From JAFGDH01 sp964441265 (GTDB lineage Archaea > Aenigmatarchaeota > Aenigmatarchaeia > QMZP01 > QMZT01), in NCBI GenBank assembly GCA_964441265.1, contig CAYYKJ010000010.1, positions 1 through 54,129 of the forward strand: a stretch of 54,129 bases of DNA, given 5' to 3'. Below the pieces are notes generated by a model, which worked only from the letters and a program-made list of their open reading frames with translations, was not told where the DNA came from and searched no databases. Both the position numbers and the translations under genes were made by a program. Every line of letters starts with the position of its first letter. Position 1 is the stretch's first letter. Below are positions 51,386 to 54,129 of this stretch, piece after piece.

Positions 51386-51787
51386 TTATTTCTTGTCGTA
51401 TTTCCCTTTCAGGGCACTCTCTATGGCGCCGTGTTTACCTAACATGGTCTTTTCATCGAATGGCTTTAAAAGATAACGGAAATTCTGTATCCCGTTGACT
51501 GCTGCTTTTTGATTATCATCCATCGCATAACCGGTAAAAAGTATTATCGGTGTGTTTTTCCCCAGTTCCCTTATTTTTTTACCCGCTTCCAATCCACTCA
51601 TATCTCCGTCCAGTTTCATGTCCATGATGATGAGATCCGGATCATGAGAAGAAACGTATTCAATCGCGCTCGCACCGTCCCGGACGGTGCCCGGAACGTC
51701 ATATCCCCTTGATTTCAGTACTGCTTTAAGACCCGCAGAAGAGATCATGTCGTCTTCCACGATAAGTATTTTTTTGCTTTTGGGCAT
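51386..51787 (-). CDS. Stand-alone response regulator receiver domain
   Basis: A 133-aa CheY-like receiver. The acidic pair is EDD at residues 11-13, the phosphoacceptor is Asp56 in DLIIMDMKLDG, the switch Thr is Thr85 in LFTGYA, and Lys108 is in LLKPFDE. There is no output domain, and no histidine kinase gene in the window. The AT-richer sequence and rarity of two-component systems in small archaea suggest acquisition. Its stop abuts the convergent methyltransferase gene. Confidence 0.93.
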   Translation of the reverse strand: MPKSKKILIVEDDMISSAGLKAVLKSRGYDVPGTVRDGASAIEYVSSHDPDLIIMDMKLDGDMSGLEAGKKIRELGKNTPIILFTGYAMDDNQKAAVNGIQNFRYLLKPFDEKTMLGKHGAIESALKGKYDKK

Positions 51788-51861
51788 TCTACCAAAATTT
51801 AATTAGTCGAAAATATTATATTTCTTTGTTCATTCAAAAAGCCTTTCTCATCCCCGCTGAT

Positions 51862-52539
51862 TCAGATATTGTCGAGGAACTTCAGCCTGTCCGGCTGCGA
51901 TTCTACCTTCCTGCCGGTGGTGGACATGCCCGGCCTGAGAGATTCCAGAGACGTGGGGAAGCCCGGCGTTCCGGAGGACTCTCCGCTCTCCTTCTTCCTC
52001 GCCTTGACGTTCTCCGTGACCACCCTGGTGAACCTCTCCCCGCAGGACCTGCACACGTAAGTTATCCTGAGTATGATCTTGACGGGGTCTGTGTTTTCCA
52101 GCACCTTGACGACCTCCTCGTCGGATATGTAAGCCCTGCTGTTGCACTTGGGGCAGGTGGCATCGTCCTCCCTGGCCACATTGGACTCCTGGGATTCCTG
52201 CGACCGGGAATATCTGTCCCAGTACTGGAGATTGGAGCCGGCAGGGCTGTCGTGGTGGCTCTGGTCATACCCATCCGGCGAATCCGGAGAGGAGGGCATG
52301 TCCTGCCGGGAGCTCAGATTGCTCCTGAAAGAAACCGGGGAGCCCATGTTGTCCCTCTGAGTGATAACCAGGTCCCTCCCGTCCATCCGCTCTATCATGC
52401 TGACGAACCTGTCGTAGCCCTTGAAGCCGTCCCTGGCGAGCGTCGACCAGAGGGCGGATATGTTGATCTCGCTGTCCCCCCATTTCCTTATGTATTCAGC
52501 GAGTGTTTCCTTGTCGAGGGTCACGTTGTGGTAATCCAT
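51862..52539 (-). CDS. Zinc-ribbon protein of unknown function
   Basis: A 225-aa protein. The N-terminal 65 residues look helical (LAEYIRKWGDSEINISALWSTLARDGFKGYDRFVSMIE). A Ser/Asp/Gln-rich low-complexity linker covers about 70-125. A four-Cys zinc ribbon follows (CPKCNSRAYISDEEVV...ITYVCRSCGERFTRVV, about 128-168), then a polar tail. The ribbon resembles those of transcription factors, but nothing more specific can be said. A TTTAAAAGG box is near 52560. Confidence 0.6.
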   Translation of the reverse strand: MDYHNVTLDKETLAEYIRKWGDSEINISALWSTLARDGFKGYDRFVSMIERMDGRDLVITQRDNMGSPVSFRSNLSSRQDMPSSPDSPDGYDQSHHDSPAGSNLQYWDRYSRSQESQESNVAREDDATCPKCNSRAYISDEEVVKVLENTDPVKIILRITYVCRSCGERFTRVVTENVKARKKESGESSGTPGFPTSLESLRPGMSTTGRKVESQPDRLKFLDNI

Positions 52540-52666
52540 GTTAAATATTTGGGGCAGGTCCCTTTTAAAGCCAAACAGGGCCGGAGAGAGCGGCGGGAAT
52601 GTCCGGCTTCACGGGACGATTAAGTTTATAATCTTTTACATTCAATATTACTATTCAGTGGTTAAA

Positions 52667-53989
52667 ATGTCCGATAGTATTTCAAGGAGAGATTTCCTCA
52701 AGAAAGGCGCAGTTCTCGGGGCGGGAGCATTGCTTTTCCCCCGGAAAGCCTCCGGGAAAGGGAACCAGGACTTCACCTACAAGGCCAGGAAAATCAGCGA
52801 GCTCCACGCCGGCGAAATGACAACGGAACATTTAGAGAGCATATCGGGCACGGAAGGCACTGAATCAATTTCATGGAACCCCACAGACGGGCGCCTTTAT
52901 TTCTCCAGATCCGGGGGCTACGAGCTGGAAATGTCCGCCATAGACACGACCAAAGATAACAGTATAGAGAACATCCACCGGGGAAAAATGAATATTTACA
53001 GAAACGGTGCAGCGACCCGTTTAGAAATAGAAAACATCACCGATTTCAGCATCTCCCCGGACGGGAAGAGATTCATAACCAAAAAGGGCAAAGGGTTTGC
53101 GGAAATTGACATGGAAGGAGGCAAACCGCTTTCGGTGAAAGAGGACGCGAGGGGAAAAGTATCCTACTGGAACGGCAGGATAATTTTCCATCCACCTAAA
53201 GCGGTCTACTCTGACCCCGTTTACCTAAACGAGAAAATCGCCTTGGTCTCGAGAGCGGACAGAGGAGAAACCCCCGAAACGAGGGAAATGAAACACATGC
53301 TCCCGGAAAGCTATATCTGCGCGGTCGAGCTGGACGGCAGCAAAAGCTCCTATCACGCGAACAAAGCCTCCCACCCCATACTGCCGATGGGAACCGGGGA
53401 TCTGGGCGAGCACCATTACATCGAGCAGATAAGGGAATACGGCGAGAGCATAGGAGCCAGCAATCCGGACATAATCCCTCTAGACGGCGGGGAATACGGA
53501 ATAATATTCGGGAAGAAGGCACCGGAGATCGGAAAAACGGGCAGCTCCAAGTATTACATGGCCCTGCTGAAGGATATCGAAGACGGGGAAGGTATATGGA
53601 AAGCCGGAAGCGTGAAAAGGATCATTTACGGAAACCCGGACTTCAACCGGGGAGACAGCTACATAGATCTCAACGATCCGTCGTCTTTCAGGATAACGGA
53701 TGGTATCAGAAAGGCGGCCTGCATGTGCACCATAGCGAAAGGGAAAAAAGGCGAGAGAAGAGTGATAATCTTTGACGTCGAGCCAAACGGCGACGGCATC
53801 ATACTTCCGGAAGACTTCAAAAAGAGCAAAAAATACATGGACGTCGGCACCGGGACTTCAAATACATATTTCAAGAGCATCAAGATATCCCCGGACGGGA
53901 AGAGCTTCGGCGGGATATACCACGACACGGAAAAAAATACCGATCGGGTTTACGTGGGAAAGCTCGGGACGCGAAGGCGACTGTTTTAA
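52667..53989 (+). CDS. Tat-exported beta-propeller protein
   Basis: 440 aa from the ATG at 52667. The N-terminus SRRDFLKKGAVLGAGALLFP is a clear twin-arginine signal, so the protein is exported folded. The mature part has TolB/WD40-like blades with SWNPTDGRLYFSRSG, DFSISPDGKRFITKKG, FDVEPNGDGI and ISPDGKSFGGIYHD. A heme or metal ligand set is not obvious. A GTTTATAATC box lies at about 52624-52633. Which TatA/TatC genes serve it cannot be seen here. Confidence 0.78.
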   Translation: MSDSISRRDFLKKGAVLGAGALLFPRKASGKGNQDFTYKARKISELHAGEMTTEHLESISGTEGTESISWNPTDGRLYFSRSGGYELEMSAIDTTKDNSIENIHRGKMNIYRNGAATRLEIENITDFSISPDGKRFITKKGKGFAEIDMEGGKPLSVKEDARGKVSYWNGRIIFHPPKAVYSDPVYLNEKIALVSRADRGETPETREMKHMLPESYICAVELDGSKSSYHANKASHPILPMGTGDLGEHHYIEQIREYGESIGASNPDIIPLDGGEYGIIFGKKAPEIGKTGSSKYYMALLKDIEDGEGIWKAGSVKRIIYGNPDFNRGDSYIDLNDPSSFRITDGIRKAACMCTIAKGKKGERRVIIFDVEPNGDGIILPEDFKKSKKYMDVGTGTSNTYFKSIKISPDGKSFGGIYHDTEKNTDRVYVGKLGTRRRLF

Positions 53990-53993
53990 AAAA
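53983..53993 (+). promoter_or_regulatory. TATA-like box of the last, partial gene
   Basis: GTTTTAAAAAA is centred about 26 nt before the ATG at 54014 and overlaps the stop region of the Tat-propeller gene. Confidence 0.45.
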
Positions 53994-54013
53994 CATCAGG
54001 GGCAATTGTTAAT

Positions 54014-54129
54014 ATGAATTATCTCAAAGAACTAGAAAGCGGGAAAGGGCTGGATCCGCCTTTCCTGACGGAAAATAAAAAAGGAGAACCTCACGGTTCC
54101 CCTTTAACCCTTCCCTTTATGCGGTCTCG
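54014..54129 (+). CDS. Partial protein running off the window end
   Basis: An open frame from the ATG at 54014 gives MNYLKELESGKGLDPPFL... (38 codons) to the window edge. It is supported only by the TATA-like box at leaderless distance. Unrecognised. Confidence 0.4.
   Translation, partial: MNYLKELESGKGLDPPFLTENKKGEPHGSPLTLPFMRS

Overview
The window is archaeal, from a metagenome-style scaffold with one 100-N gap at 49988-50087. It carries a two-repeat TATA-binding protein, Hel308 helicase, a CTP-type riboflavin kinase, a PIN/Fcf1-like nuclease, a Tes/MJ0619-type radical SAM enzyme, an archaeal tRNA-splicing endonuclease and an intron-bearing tRNA. Many genes have a TATA-like box about 25 nt before the start codon, which suggests leaderless mRNAs; genes inside operons have GGTG/GAGGTG ribosome binding sites. 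The endonuclease has the fused three-unit plan known from ARMAN-type (Micrarchaeota) archaea, and riboflavin salvage is prominent. A Micrarchaeota-like or other DPANN lineage is therefore my best guess, as an inference.

Layout. 1-2760: riboflavin salvage operon (ribK, ECF S component, ATPase, T component). 2808-3064: a tRNA-Arg gene broken by three introns (D-loop, anticodon loop, T-loop). 3.1-7.2 kb: TBP, Sua5/YciO, a small unknown protein, the radical SAM enzyme and an HTH regulator. 7.2-14.7 kb: a 2501-residue surface protein with 21 MopE-type repeats. 14.7-21.0 kb: the trxB-gdhA-trxA operon, glyA, a Nudix protein, an acidic Cys-rich microprotein and a cytosolic PQQ-type propeller. 21.1-25.4 kb: a decayed MNT/HEPN toxin-antitoxin pair, a nucleoside phosphorylase, a TIM-barrel protein, a P-loop-less RecA/KaiC-like protein, an Lrp regulator, a PIN protein and a frameshifted small gene.

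25.5-40.2 kb: an SMC with shortened coiled coils, a frameshifted gene, a two-gene operon for very large secreted or anchored proteins (2139 and 519 aa), dCMP deaminase with DUF192, and Hel308. 40.3-49.3 kb: a SEC-C protein, a CPA antiporter, rhomboid, TraB, several unknown AT-richer genes, a rubredoxin/ferritin-like protein, lysine 6-aminotransferase, a protein that reads as a divergent sigma-54 (RpoN) core/DNA-binding region, and the splicing endonuclease. 49.3-54.1 kb: the gap with a probable toxin-antitoxin remnant, a Trm5/TYW2-type methyltransferase, an orphan receiver domain, a zinc-ribbon protein and a Tat-exported propeller.

The two strongest observations are the sigma-54-like protein in archaeal context, since sigma factors are not part of known archaeal transcription, and the pairing in one window of a three-intron pre-tRNA with a three-unit splicing endonuclease whose known relatives have broad substrate range. 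Several short accessory genes carry single-base frameshifts while core genes are intact; this is either real decay or residual assembly error.
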